A DNA stretch of 38,546 nt from Comamonadaceae bacterium (GCA_947476465.1 CANJQN010000043.1:1-38546); one strand, 5' to 3'. Positions 7,628-15,705 are shown, counted from the stretch's first letter. Notes: generated by a model not told the origin, from the sequence alone. Made by a program: numbers and translations.

Positions 7628-8724
7628 AGACGATCCGCCGCCTGGTCTACCGCGAGGTGATATCGGCCGTGGCCTTTGTCACCATCGGCTTCCTGGCGCT
7701 GTTCTTCTTCTTCGATTTTGTCGACGAGTTGGGCAATGTGGGCCGCGGCGCCACCCCCTACCGCCTCACCCACGCCCTGATGTACGTCACGCTGCTGGTG
7801 CCCAGCCACCTGTACGAGTTGCTGCCCATCGCGGTGCTGATCGGCACCATCTTCGTGATGGCACGCTTCGCGCAAAGCTCCGAATTCACCATCTTGCGCA
7901 CCTCGGGCCTGGGGCCATGGCGGGCCCTGGGCTCCCTGATGCTGCTGGGCGCCGCCTTCGCGCTGCTTACCTTCGCCACCGGTGACTACCTGGCGCCGGC
8001 CGCCGACCGCGCAGCCCAGCTGCTCAAGGCCCGTTACCAGGGCAGCATCAGCGTCGGCCAGACCGGCGCCTGGCTCAAGGAGCGGCAGGCCGAGCGCACC
8101 TACACGGTCAACGTGAGCGCCCTCACTGCCGACGGCGCGCTGCGTGGGGTGCGCATCTTCGAAGCCGGCCCCAACGGCATGCTGAGCTCGGTCACCGCGG
8201 CCGATGGCGCACGCTTCGGGCAAGGCCGCTGGCTGCTGGACAACGCCCGGCAGCGCCTGTTCGCCACCGGCCGCGATGGCCTACCGGCCGTCACAGTGCG
8301 CGAGCAGGCACAACTGGAGTGGCGCACCGACCTCAGCGCGGAGATGGTGTCGGTGGCCCTGCTGCGGCCCGACCGCATGCGCACCCTGGACTTGTTCGAG
8401 TACATCCGCCACCTCAAGGCCAACGGCCAGGCCTCACAGCGCTATGAGATCGAGTTCTGGCGCAAGGTGTTCTACCCGCTCAGCGCGCTGGTGATGGTGG
8501 TGCTCGCCCTGCCCTTCGCCTACCTGCATTTCCGCTCGGGCAGCATCACCGGCTTCGTGTTTGGCGGGGTGCTGATCGGCATCAGCTTCTTCTTGTTGAA
8601 CAACGTGTTCGGCTACATCGGCAACCTGCGCACCTGGTGGCCCTGGCTCACGGCGGCCGCGCCCGGCCTCATCTATTCCATGATGTCCCTGGGAGCGTTC
8701 GGATGGTTGGTGCTGCGCCGATGA
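7624..8724 (+). CDS. lptG: LPS export ABC transporter permease LptG
   Basis: This 366-residue partner permease of LptF begins MKTIRRLVYREVISAVAFV, with the first transmembrane helix immediately after. FVDELGNVGRG and the conserved ILRTSGLGPWRAL coupling-helix region follow. The middle third is the periplasmic jellyroll domain, and the C-terminal helices include FVFGGVLIGISFFLLNNVFG. It overlaps lptF at its start and the CbiX-type gene at its end, both by ATGA, so the three are translated as one coupled unit. Confidence 0.96.
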   Translation: MKTIRRLVYREVISAVAFVTIGFLALFFFFDFVDELGNVGRGATPYRLTHALMYVTLLVPSHLYELLPIAVLIGTIFVMARFAQSSEFTILRTSGLGPWRALGSLMLLGAAFALLTFATGDYLAPAADRAAQLLKARYQGSISVGQTGAWLKERQAERTYTVNVSALTADGALRGVRIFEAGPNGMLSSVTAADGARFGQGRWLLDNARQRLFATGRDGLPAVTVREQAQLEWRTDLSAEMVSVALLRPDRMRTLDLFEYIRHLKANGQASQRYEIEFWRKVFYPLSALVMVVLALPFAYLHFRSGSITGFVFGGVLIGISFFLLNNVFGYIGNLRTWWPWLTAAAPGLIYSMMSLGAFGWLVLRR

Positions 8725-9089
8725 GGGGCGTGATCGTCTTTGCCCACGGATCGCGGGAAGCGCTGTGGCGCGCACCCATGGACGCGGTGGCCACCCGCAT
8801 CGCCGAACGCGCGCCCGCGTTGGTGGTGCGCTGCGCCTTTTTGGAACTCACTCAACCCGACCTGCCCAGCGCCGCTGCCGAGATGGCGGCGCTGGGTGTG
8901 ACCGAGGCCGCCATCCTCCCGATGTTTCTGGGTGTCGGCCGGCACGCTCGGGAAGACCTGCCGGCCTTGCTGGCCGGACTGCGCGCCGCGCATCCGAATG
9001 TGGCCTGGCGCCAGCTGCCGGCGGTGGGCGAAGACCCCCGCCTGCTGGATTTGCTGGCCGACATCGCCCTGAACTCCATAGACCCCTGA
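8721..9089 (+). CDS. CbiX-type chelatase (sirohydrochlorin ferro/cobaltochelatase-like)
   Basis: This short 122-residue single-domain protein begins MRGVIVFAHGSREALWRAP. The FAHGSR motif carries the metal-coordinating, catalytic His of the class II chelatases. AILPMFLGVGRHAREDLPAL contains the second conserved His. The family inserts Fe or Co into sirohydrochlorin for siroheme or cobalamin. Siroheme is the cofactor of sulfite reductase, and the next gene is a CysB-like sulfur regulator, which favours the siroheme role. It overlaps lptG by 4 nt. Confidence 0.88.
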   Translation: MRGVIVFAHGSREALWRAPMDAVATRIAERAPALVVRCAFLELTQPDLPSAAAEMAALGVTEAAILPMFLGVGRHAREDLPALLAGLRAAHPNVAWRQLPAVGEDPRLLDLLADIALNSIDP

Positions 9090-9097
9090 TGCATAAT

Positions 9098-9121
9098 GAA
9101 TTTCTGCTTTAGTAGAAATTC
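9098..9121. promoter_or_regulatory. Palindrome immediately upstream of the CysB-like gene
   Basis: GAATTTCT (9098-9105) and AGAAATTC (9114-9121) are perfect 8-bp inverted arms around an 8-nt spacer, ending 3 nt before the start codon at 9125. Its position suggests an operator for autoregulation or an RNA hairpin that covers the ribosome site; no good Shine-Dalgarno is visible outside it. A CATAAT sequence at 9092-9097 could be a -10 element, though no convincing -35 goes with it. Confidence 0.45.
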
Positions 9122-9124
9122 GAT

Positions 9125-10072
9125 ATGAACCTTCATCAGTTTCGATTCGTGCAAGAGGCCGCACGGCGCAACCTGAACCTCACCGAAGCCGCCAAGGCCC
9201 TGCACACCTCTCAGCCCGGCGTGTCCAAGGCGATCATCGAGCTTGAGGAGGAACTGGGCATCGAGATCTTCGCGCGCCACGGCAAGCGCCTCAAGCGCAT
9301 CACCGAGCCGGGCCAGCATGTTCTCAAGAGCATCGAGCTGATCATGCGCGAGGTGGGCAACCTCAAGCGCATCGGCGAGCAGTTCAGCGCCCAGGACAGC
9401 GGCACCCTGTCGATCGCCACCACCCACACCCAGGCTCGCTATGTGCTGCCGGTGCCGGTGGCCAGGCTGCGCGAGGCCTACCCCAAGGTCAACGTGAGCC
9501 TGCACCAGGGCTCGCCCGACCAGGTGGCGCGCATGGTGCTGGATGAAGTGGCCGAGATCGGCATCGCCACCGAGTCGCTGGCCGACTATCCCGACCTGGT
9601 CACCCTGCCCTGCTACGAATGGCAGCATGTGCTGGTGATGCCGGCGGTGCACCCGCTGGCCGCCAAGGAACGCATCTCCCTGGAAGACTTGGCCAGCGAG
9701 CCGATCATCACATACCACCCGTCGTTCACCGGCCGAACGCGCATCGATCATGCCTTCGCGCAAAAGAAGCTGCAGCCGCGCATGGCGCTGGAGGCGATCG
9801 ACTCCGACGTGATCAAGACCTACGTGCGGCTGGGCCTGGGCGTGGGCATCGTGGCGGAGATGGCGGTGCGCGACGACGACCCGAACATCACCGGCCTGGT
9901 GGTGCGCCCGGTGGGCATGCTGTTCGGCCAGAACGTGGCCCGCGTCGCTTTCAAGCGCAGCGCCTATCTGCGCAACTTCGTCTTCAAGTTCGCCGAGTTG
10001 CTGTCCGACCGGCTCGACCGCAATCTGATCGCCAAGGCCTTGTCGGGCCACAAGAATGACTACGAGCTTTGA
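9125..10072 (+). CDS. cysB: LysR-family regulator, CysB type
   Basis: This 315-residue DNA-binding regulator has the CysB-type N-terminus MNLHQFRFVQEAARRNLNLT. The winged helix-turn-helix with LHTSQPGVSKAI lies around residues 20-40. The co-inducer domain begins near residue 90 and contains TTHTQARYVLPVP, the sulfate/O-acetylserine pocket pattern of CysB and Cbl. CysB activates cysteine biosynthesis genes under sulfur limitation. The CbiX gene upstream and a methionine-type aminotransferase downstream (overlap 17 nt) fit a sulfur-metabolism neighbourhood. Cbl or another CysB-like paralogue cannot be excluded. Confidence 0.88.
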   Translation: MNLHQFRFVQEAARRNLNLTEAAKALHTSQPGVSKAIIELEEELGIEIFARHGKRLKRITEPGQHVLKSIELIMREVGNLKRIGEQFSAQDSGTLSIATTHTQARYVLPVPVARLREAYPKVNVSLHQGSPDQVARMVLDEVAEIGIATESLADYPDLVTLPCYEWQHVLVMPAVHPLAAKERISLEDLASEPIITYHPSFTGRTRIDHAFAQKKLQPRMALEAIDSDVIKTYVRLGLGVGIVAEMAVRDDDPNITGLVVRPVGMLFGQNVARVAFKRSAYLRNFVFKFAELLSDRLDRNLIAKALSGHKNDYEL

Positions 10073-11228
10073 CCGCGTGGGCACTCCCGCCCTGAAAACC
10101 AAGCTGCCGGCCGTCGGCACGACCATCTTCAGCGTGATGTCGGCGCTGGCCGCCGAGCACCGGGCGGTGAACCTGGGTCAGGGCTTTCCCGATTTCGCCT
10201 GCGACCCGGCGCTGGTGCGGGCCGTCACCGACGCGATGCAGGCCGGCCACAACCAGTACCCGCCCATGCCAGGCGTGCCGGCGCTGCGGGGCGCCGTGGC
10301 CGCCAAGATCGAGTCGCTGTATGGCCGCACCTACGATGCGGCCACCGAGATCACCATCACGGCCGGCGCCACGCAGGCCATCCTCACCGCCGTGCTCGCC
10401 GTGGTGCGCCCCGGTGACGAGGTGATCGTGCTGGAGCCCGCCTACGACAGCTACGTGCCCAACATTGAGCTGGCCGGCGGCACCGTGGTGCGTGTGCCGC
10501 TCACGCCCGGCACCTTCCGCCCCGACTTCGACCGCATCGCCGCCGCCCTGTCGCCACGCACGCGGGCCATCATCGTCAACACGCCGCACAACCCGAGCGC
10601 GACCGTCTGGACGCAGGGCGAGATGCTGCGCCTGCAGGAGCTACTGGCGCCCACCGAGGTGCTGGTGATCAGCGACGAGGTGTACGAGCACATGGTGTTC
10701 GACGGCCAGCAGCACCACAGCGCCGCGCGCTTTGCCGGCCTGGCCGCCCGCAGCTTCATCGTTTCGAGTTTCGGCAAGACCTTCCATGTGACGGGCTGGA
10801 AGGTGGGCTACGTGGCGGCGCCAGCGCCCTTGACGGCCGAGTTCCGCAAGGTGCATCAGTTCAACGTGTTCACCGTGAACACACCGACGCAGCACGGCCT
10901 GGCCGCTTACATGGCCGACCCCCGGCCCGCCCTGGATCTGCCGGCCTTCTACCAGCGCAAGCGCGACCTGTTCCGCCAGGGCCTGGCGGCCACGCGGCTG
11001 ACGCTGCTGCCCAGCGAAGGCAGCTACTTCCAGTGCGTGGACATCTCCCGGGTGAGCGATCTGCCCGAGGCCGAGTTCTGCCAATGGCTCACCCGCGAGC
11101 TGGGCGTTGCCGCCATTCCGCTGTCGGCGTTCTACGGTGATGGCTTCGATCAGCGGGTGGTGCGCTTTTGCTTTGCCAAGCAGGACGCCACGCTGCACAG
11201 CGCCCTGGAGCGGCTGGCACGGCTGTGA
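10056..11228 (+). CDS. PLP-dependent aminotransferase, methionine aminotransferase (YbdL/KAT)-like
   Basis: This 390-residue fold-type I aminotransferase carries the Schiff-base Lys241 in SSFGKTFHVTGWKVGY. Other PLP contacts are ITAGATQA (phosphate), NTPHNPSA and ISDEVYEHM (Asp207, Tyr210). VNLGQGFPDFACD near the N-terminus and the KTFHVTGWK context match the methionine/glutamine transaminase group, which transfers amino groups between methionine or aromatic amino acids and 2-oxo acids. It begins inside the end of the CysB-like gene, so it is co-transcribed with it. Confidence 0.9.
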   Translation: MTTSFDRVGTPALKTKLPAVGTTIFSVMSALAAEHRAVNLGQGFPDFACDPALVRAVTDAMQAGHNQYPPMPGVPALRGAVAAKIESLYGRTYDAATEITITAGATQAILTAVLAVVRPGDEVIVLEPAYDSYVPNIELAGGTVVRVPLTPGTFRPDFDRIAAALSPRTRAIIVNTPHNPSATVWTQGEMLRLQELLAPTEVLVISDEVYEHMVFDGQQHHSAARFAGLAARSFIVSSFGKTFHVTGWKVGYVAAPAPLTAEFRKVHQFNVFTVNTPTQHGLAAYMADPRPALDLPAFYQRKRDLFRQGLAATRLTLLPSEGSYFQCVDISRVSDLPEAEFCQWLTRELGVAAIPLSAFYGDGFDQRVVRFCFAKQDATLHSALERLARL

Positions 11229-11265
11229 ACAGCCGCCACGCCGGAACGGACAGCCGGCCGCGGTT

Positions 11266-11973
11266 TTAGCACCGGACGCTGTTGCGGCTGTAGGCCGAGA
11301 GCTCCCAGACCCGGGCGCGCCCACTGGCCGGGGCGCGCGGGTCGAGGCCATTGCGCGACGTGAGCTGGCCACCGAACTTGCCAAAGAACTCGTCGAACAA
11401 CACCGCGCCCAAGGTCGCATACGCTGTGAGCGTGTCGCTCGCCGGATCGTGTGACAGCAAAACCGCCGTCAAGGGCTGTTGGGCCGGGCCAGCCAACACC
11501 GCCGCGCCTTGCGCCGGGTCGAACTGGCAGTGGTCGGCGCAGCAATGGATCAACCCGTTCTGTACGCCCCGGCGGGCGCGGTCGGCCCGGTAGCTGATCA
11601 GGCTCACATCCGCGCTCGGGTGAACCAGCTTGTAGGGGCAGATGGCGCAATACGCCACCACACTGTGCTGCGCCCCCGAGCCGCCTGGCCAGTGATACAC
11701 CCCCGAGCGCCCACCGGCGGTCAAGGACTGCCCCACCGCGGCCTTGCCCAGGTCCAGTAGAAACACCGGCGTCGCCGCGTAGGGGTAGTGGAACAGGTAG
11801 TTGACGTGGGGCGTGAGCTTGGACGCCCGCAGCGCTTGCCCGGCGGCGTCGACCAGCAGGGTACGCCCGTAAGAACGTGGCCGGGCTTGCGCGGCGTATG
11901 TCGGCGGCAAAGCCATGGAAAAACCCACCGCGCCGGCGGTGCAGGTTCGCTCCAGGAAGCTGCGGCGGTTCAT
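11266..11973 (-). CDS. Tat-exported Rieske-like [2Fe-2S] protein with one altered ligand
   Basis: This 235-residue protein starts MNRRSFLERTCTAGAVGFSM, a twin-arginine (NRRSFLE) signal. The body resembles the small Rieske proteins of Burkholderiales: YCAICPYKLVHPSADVS followed by GLIHCCADHCQFDPAQG. The second cluster motif CxxH (Cys145, His148) is present. The first, normally CxH, reads Cys112-Pro-Tyr114, so the His ligand is Tyr; TAC is one base from CAC. Cys109, Cys144 and Cys149 are extra cysteines nearby. It may bind no cluster, or a differently ligated one. It is convergent with the aminotransferase gene. Confidence 0.75.
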   Translation of the reverse strand: MNRRSFLERTCTAGAVGFSMALPPTYAAQARPRSYGRTLLVDAAGQALRASKLTPHVNYLFHYPYAATPVFLLDLGKAAVGQSLTAGGRSGVYHWPGGSGAQHSVVAYCAICPYKLVHPSADVSLISYRADRARRGVQNGLIHCCADHCQFDPAQGAAVLAGPAQQPLTAVLLSHDPASDTLTAYATLGAVLFDEFFGKFGGQLTSRNGLDPRAPASGRARVWELSAYSRNSVRC

Positions 11974-12226
11974 GGGTGGGGCCGAATGGGAACCCCCAGT
12001 GTGCCTCAGCCGCGGGGAAAGGTCGAACAACTGGCGCCGGCAAGCCCCCGGCAGGAGCAGCGGTTTCGCAGCTTTTCCAAAATGCGATTTCAACCAAGGT
12101 AACCGCGCTGTGAACTGGCTCGATAGTGCCGACCAGGCATGCAACACACGCAAGACAATCGCTCGGACGCCAGGCGACCGGGGCCGTCACATAAGCGACG
12201 ATTATGAATACCCGACAACTATTTAT
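11974..12226. other. Intergenic region at the left edge of the catabolic island
   Basis: About 250 bp between the divergent Rieske-like and dioxygenase genes. Reading frames here are short and match nothing I know. Composition shifts from very GC-rich on the left to noticeably AT-richer from about 12190 onward, where the dioxygenase promoter begins. This is the most natural position for the island's left boundary. Confidence 0.4.
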
Positions 12227-12255
12227 TTGACCGAGCAAGCATATGCGCATGTAAT
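12227..12255 (+). promoter_or_regulatory. Sigma-70-type promoter of the dioxygenase block, with a palindrome
   Basis: TTGACC (12227-12232) and TGTAAT (12250-12255) each match 5 of 6 consensus bases and are separated by exactly 17 bp. The expected transcript would start near 12262, leaving a short leader that holds a GAAAGGAAGG ribosome site before ATG 12278. The perfect palindrome ATGCGCAT (12243-12250) sits across the spacer and the first base of the -10, where a bound regulator would block polymerase. Confidence 0.6.
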
Positions 12256-12277
12256 TTGTCGACCGAAAGGAAGGCCC

Positions 12278-13159
12278 ATGCCTGAACAAAGCAGACTCGT
12301 CGTCAAGAAACTCACGCCCACAATAGGCGCCGAAATATCGGGAGCAGACCTTACCCAACCGCTTGAAAGCGCGGTAGTGCGCGAAATTGAGGAGATCCTG
12401 TTCGACAACCAGGTCGTGTTCTTTCGCAACCAGCCGATGACTCTTGAGCAGCAGATCCGCTTTGGAAAGTATTTTGGAGATCTCTATATCCATCCGGCGG
12501 CAGGCAAGACCACCACCCCCATTGGAGAGGGAAGGCCCAAGCCCTATGCGTCCGCACTTGAAGACCACCCAGAAGTGATCAAGATCTATGCAGACGAGAA
12601 ATCCGTCCAGGCTGCGGGAGAGGAATGGCACTCTGACGTCATGTCTGAAGACAAACCGCCGATGGGAAGCATACTGCGCATCGATGAACTTCCTTCCGTG
12701 GGAGGCGATACACTTTTCGCAAGTATGTACGCAGCGTATGAAGCATTGAGCGAGCCGATGAAGAGATTCCTGGAGCCCTTTACCGCCGTGCAGGACGGGA
12801 TGAAAACCTACGGTGTAAAAAGTGCTTTTGACAATTCTCGACAATACCCGCGCAGTGAACATCCGATCGTGCGAACCCATCCGGTAACTGGCCGTCAATC
12901 TCTCTTCCTCAGCAGCGCATTCACGACGCGCATTGTGCAACTCTCCCCGTCCGAGAGCGACGCCTTGTTAAAGTTCCTGTTTGATCACGTGAAGAACTCG
13001 CTCTTCCAGTGCCGATTTCGCTGGGAAAAAGATTCCGTCGCGTTTTGGGACAACCGCTGCACACTCCATCAGGCGCAATGGGACTACTTTCCCCATCGGC
13101 GGGTGGGCTATCGCGTGCAAATTATTGGCGACAAGCCGTTTTATCGGAGCGGTCAATGA
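12278..13159 (+). CDS. TauD/TfdA-family Fe(II)/2-oxoglutarate dioxygenase
   Basis: This 293-residue cytosolic enzyme has the facial triad His118-x-Asp120 (EEWHSDVM) and His264 (NRCTLHQAQWDY), with Arg279 15 residues later in the 2-oxoglutarate-binding position. IGAEISGADLTQPL near residue 17 and QVVFFRNQ near 45 are family marks. Such enzymes hydroxylate next to a heteroatom (taurine, 2,4-D-type ethers, alkyl sulfates) or hydroxylate organic acids. It has its own promoter, begins the island, and ends at the edge of an IS3 relic ahead of a Bug gene. The substrate cannot be read from sequence. Confidence 0.92.
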   Translation: MPEQSRLVVKKLTPTIGAEISGADLTQPLESAVVREIEEILFDNQVVFFRNQPMTLEQQIRFGKYFGDLYIHPAAGKTTTPIGEGRPKPYASALEDHPEVIKIYADEKSVQAAGEEWHSDVMSEDKPPMGSILRIDELPSVGGDTLFASMYAAYEALSEPMKRFLEPFTAVQDGMKTYGVKSAFDNSRQYPRSEHPIVRTHPVTGRQSLFLSSAFTTRIVQLSPSESDALLKFLFDHVKNSLFQCRFRWEKDSVAFWDNRCTLHQAQWDYFPHRRVGYRVQIIGDKPFYRSGQ

Positions 13160-13173
13160 CTGTGTTCAACACA

Positions 13174-13314
13174 CTGCTGGCGCGCGGCATCCGAGTGGGA
13201 AAGGAGCGGGTTCAAAAGTTCATGCAGCTGCATGGAATTCGTGCCAGAGCAAAACGCCGCTTCAAGGTCACCACCCACAGTCGCCATGACCTGCCGATCT
13301 CGCCGAATCTGCTT
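13174..13314 (+). pseudogene. IS3-family transposase (OrfB) relic
   Basis: A 47-codon stretch reads LLARGIRVGKERVQKFMQLH, then GIRARAKRRFKVTTHSRHDL and PISPNLL. This is the segment just before the integrase core in IS3-family OrfB proteins (typically RGIRVGK-RV--LMQ-HGIRA--KRRF-VTT-S-H-LP-APNLL). Everything before and after is gone. It sits between the dioxygenase stop and the ribosome site of the next gene, so an ATG overlapping that stop opens a short non-functional frame through it. Confidence 0.8.
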
Positions 13315-13331
13315 TACAGGAGAGCCACCAG

Positions 13332-14327
13332 ATGAATCATTCAATCCGTAGTGCAACGGCAAAAGTAGTACTGAGCCGCCGAAAGGTTGGCGCGATGCTT
13401 GCCGCTTCGACTTTCGCTCCCATGTCATTTGGACAATCAGAGCGTCGCGTTCGATTCATCGTTCCGACAAGCACCGGCGCCTCGATCGATGCGGTGGCCC
13501 GCATCATTCAGCCTGGCATGGCCAAGGCGCTGGGCATTCCTGTCTTCGTGGAGAATATTCCGGGCGCATCGAGTGTTGTGGGTCTGCAGACCGTTGCCCG
13601 CTCGGCCCCCAATGAGATGACGATCGCAATCGTCACCAACACCCTGGTGATCCTTCCGAACACGATGAAGGCCTATCCCTTCGACGTCGAGCAGGACTTT
13701 ACGCCCCTCGGGATGTTGGTGTCCATTCCGCTCGGGCTGGCAGTGAATTCCAAAGTACCGGCAGCTAGCGCCAACGAATTCATTGCGTTGCTCAAACGCA
13801 GGCCGGATGCCCTGAATTTCAGCTCCCCGGCAAGGGGATCAATCGGTCACTTGGCGACGGAGATGTTCCTGGACGCCGTGGGTGGCAAGGCGACGCACAT
13901 TCCCTATCAAGGCTCGGGGCCCGCTATGTCGGCCATAATTTCCGGCCAAGTCGACTTCGGTACGCAAGGGCTCTCCGCTTTGATTCCCCACGCCACGAGT
14001 GGTTCTGTTCGTACGTTGGGGATCTTCTCACCTTCGCGCAGCCCCGCTGCACCAGACGTGCCAACGATGGAGGAGCAAGGGGTGCGCGACGCTACCGTCG
14101 TGGCTTGGGCAACCCTGGTCGGGCCCAAGGGAATGGATCCGGCACTCGTCGCCCAACTCTATGCAGCGGCCGTCAGCGCGCTGGAGAGTCCCGCGATCAA
14201 GGAGAAAGTGACGCAGCAAGGCAACGTCATCGACCTGCACAATCCAAGCGAGGCAAGGGCCATTATCGGGCGCGACTTGAAGCGGTTCGCGGCGCTGTCG
14301 AAGAAAATCAAGTTGACCGCTGAGTGA
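13332..14327 (+). CDS. Tripartite tricarboxylate transporter substrate-binding protein (Bug/TctC family)
   Basis: This 331-residue periplasmic solute receptor has a long N-terminal export signal (MNHSIRSATAKVVLSRRKVG, then a hydrophobic stretch ending near MSFGQSE). The Bug pattern follows: VRFIVPTSTGASIDAVARII, ENIPGASSVVGLQTVA, THIPYQGSGPAMSAIISGQV and APDVPTMEEQGV. A CAGGAGA ribosome site lies upstream of the ATG. It precedes an Fe-ADH-family gene by one base, so the two form an operon. Sequence similarity to the other two Bug proteins here is only at family level, so the three probably bind different ligands. Confidence 0.93.
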   Translation: MNHSIRSATAKVVLSRRKVGAMLAASTFAPMSFGQSERRVRFIVPTSTGASIDAVARIIQPGMAKALGIPVFVENIPGASSVVGLQTVARSAPNEMTIAIVTNTLVILPNTMKAYPFDVEQDFTPLGMLVSIPLGLAVNSKVPAASANEFIALLKRRPDALNFSSPARGSIGHLATEMFLDAVGGKATHIPYQGSGPAMSAIISGQVDFGTQGLSALIPHATSGSVRTLGIFSPSRSPAAPDVPTMEEQGVRDATVVAWATLVGPKGMDPALVAQLYAAAVSALESPAIKEKVTQQGNVIDLHNPSEARAIIGRDLKRFAALSKKIKLTAE

Positions 14328-14328
14328 C

Positions 14329-15519
14329 TTGAGCCATCTTATGCCAGCAGGCGCCGCGACCTGGCCCGACACCTGCGCCGTGGAGTTCGGCGACGGTGCC
14401 TTGACGCGCCTCACGGAAGCTGTCTCCAGGTCGGGAGCCAAGCGTGTGCTCGTCGTGACGGGCGCTACCCTTTCACGCTCGCGCTTGCTTCAACAGCTGC
14501 GCTCGCTACTCGGAACAGACTCCACGGTGTACGCCGGCGTAAAGCAGCATGCGCCTTACGACTGCATGGCGGCTGGCGCGAGGGTCGCCAAGGAGTGCGG
14601 GGCCGACATGCTGATTTCGTTGGGTGGGGGCAGTGCCACGGATACCGCGAAGGGCATCCGGCTGGCCATCGCGCAAGCGCAGGCAGGCGAATACGAGGCC
14701 TTTTTCGAGCGTTGCAGCGAGCGCGCGGCGGTGTCGGCGCAATTTTCTTTCGACAAACCGATGCTGCCGCACATCGCGGTCCCGACCACCCTGTCTGGAA
14801 GTGAATTCTCGGGGGCCATCGGTGCGACCGACATACGCACCGGCCGCAAGTTCGCGATCGTCGATCGCATCTTGCTGCCACAGCTCGTCATCCTCGACCC
14901 GCGAGCCACACTAGAGACGCCGGCGCCGTTGTGGGTCTCGGGCGCGCTCAAGGTATTGTCCGATGCCTTCGAGGAAATCTGCTCACCGCGTAGCCTGCCC
15001 TTCGTCGATGCACTGGCGCTGCATGCCATTCGGCTGATCGACACGCATCTTCTGGATGCGGTGTTGACACCCGCGAACCTGCATTCCCGCGCGATGTTGC
15101 AGCATGCGACCTGGATGAGCCAGTCGGTGAAGGGGCACACGGGCTTGGGCATCGTGTGCGCGCTTCGCCACCAAATCGGCGCGCTGTTCGGTGTTCCGCA
15201 TGGCACCGCTTCTTGCATTGCCTTCGCCGCGGGGCTGGGCTTCAACCGCCCCCTCGTGGACGAGCGACTGGCCACAATCGCCCCGGCACTGGGAATCTCC
15301 GCATCCGACGTAAGCTCCGCGGCGGATGCGGTACTGCGGCGCGGGCAGGAACTGATACGTGCTGCTGGCATGCCCACGAGCCTGCACCAAGTGGGCGTGT
15401 CAGAAGCCCGGCTGGGCGAGCTAGCCGATGCGGTAATGCACGACCGGCAACTGCGCAATAACCCGCGACAGGTGCGTTCGGTGCAAGAGATTCACCAATT
15501 GCTGCAGACGCTAATCTGA
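14329..15519 (+). CDS. Iron-containing alcohol dehydrogenase / maleylacetate reductase-family protein with altered metal site
   Basis: This is a 396-residue group III (Fe-ADH) dehydroquinate-synthase-like protein. Family features are the NAD-binding GGGSATDTAKG (99-109) and IAVPTTLSGSEFS (149-161). By eye the metal positions are non-standard: the usual first His is Asp212 in VLSDAFEE, the second His is Cys277 in GIVCALRHQ, and only the last, His291 in GVPHG, is kept. The enzyme may use another metal arrangement or work without one. TTG 14329 is the coupled start after the Bug stop; ATG 14341 is the alternative. Reduction of a keto or aldehyde intermediate is the likely role. Confidence 0.85.
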   Translation: MSHLMPAGAATWPDTCAVEFGDGALTRLTEAVSRSGAKRVLVVTGATLSRSRLLQQLRSLLGTDSTVYAGVKQHAPYDCMAAGARVAKECGADMLISLGGGSATDTAKGIRLAIAQAQAGEYEAFFERCSERAAVSAQFSFDKPMLPHIAVPTTLSGSEFSGAIGATDIRTGRKFAIVDRILLPQLVILDPRATLETPAPLWVSGALKVLSDAFEEICSPRSLPFVDALALHAIRLIDTHLLDAVLTPANLHSRAMLQHATWMSQSVKGHTGLGIVCALRHQIGALFGVPHGTASCIAFAAGLGFNRPLVDERLATIAPALGISASDVSSAADAVLRRGQELIRAAGMPTSLHQVGVSEARLGELADAVMHDRQLRNNPRQVRSVQEIHQLLQTLI

Positions 15520-15549
15520 ATCGTGTCAGTGCGACATAGTCAGCCGTCC

Positions 15550-15705
15550 CCACAGTGCCCTAAACTGGGAGAGCCCGTCGAAGCGGAGAAGACGGCTGCG
15601 GAGATGAAAGCGTGGAACGTCCAGGTGGTGAGTTTCTCGACCAACACGCTTTCGGGATGGAGCGAGAAAGAAAAATTTCTTCGCCGTTGGGAAATCTCAC
15701 ATGGA
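15550..15705 (+). pseudogene. Relic of a third ICL/PEP-mutase-family lyase (C-terminal fragment)
   Basis: The frame reads EAEKTAAEMKAWNVQVVSFS, then TNTLSG and a KEKFLRRW ending. The intact paralogue at 18364-19263 has SEKTASGLSAWNVRTVIFAT, then NMLSRTHRF, and that at 28944-29837 has SADELANYNVRILIYATNML. The shared AWNV-x5-F-TN-LS block supports descent from the same family. The catalytic barrel is missing. The fragment ends as the next gene begins at 15701, so a copy seems to have been deleted between the Fe-ADH gene and that gene. Confidence 0.55.

Noticed and set aside
8852..10126. A 424-codon minus-strand frame opposite the CysB-like regulator
   Set aside because: Repetitive His/Gln/Leu composition and no plausible domain; the plus-strand LysR protein is unambiguous.
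13156..13335. A small protein starting in the dioxygenase stop codon (ATGA overlap)
   Set aside because: Its body is an IS3 transposase fragment; the overlap is accidental.
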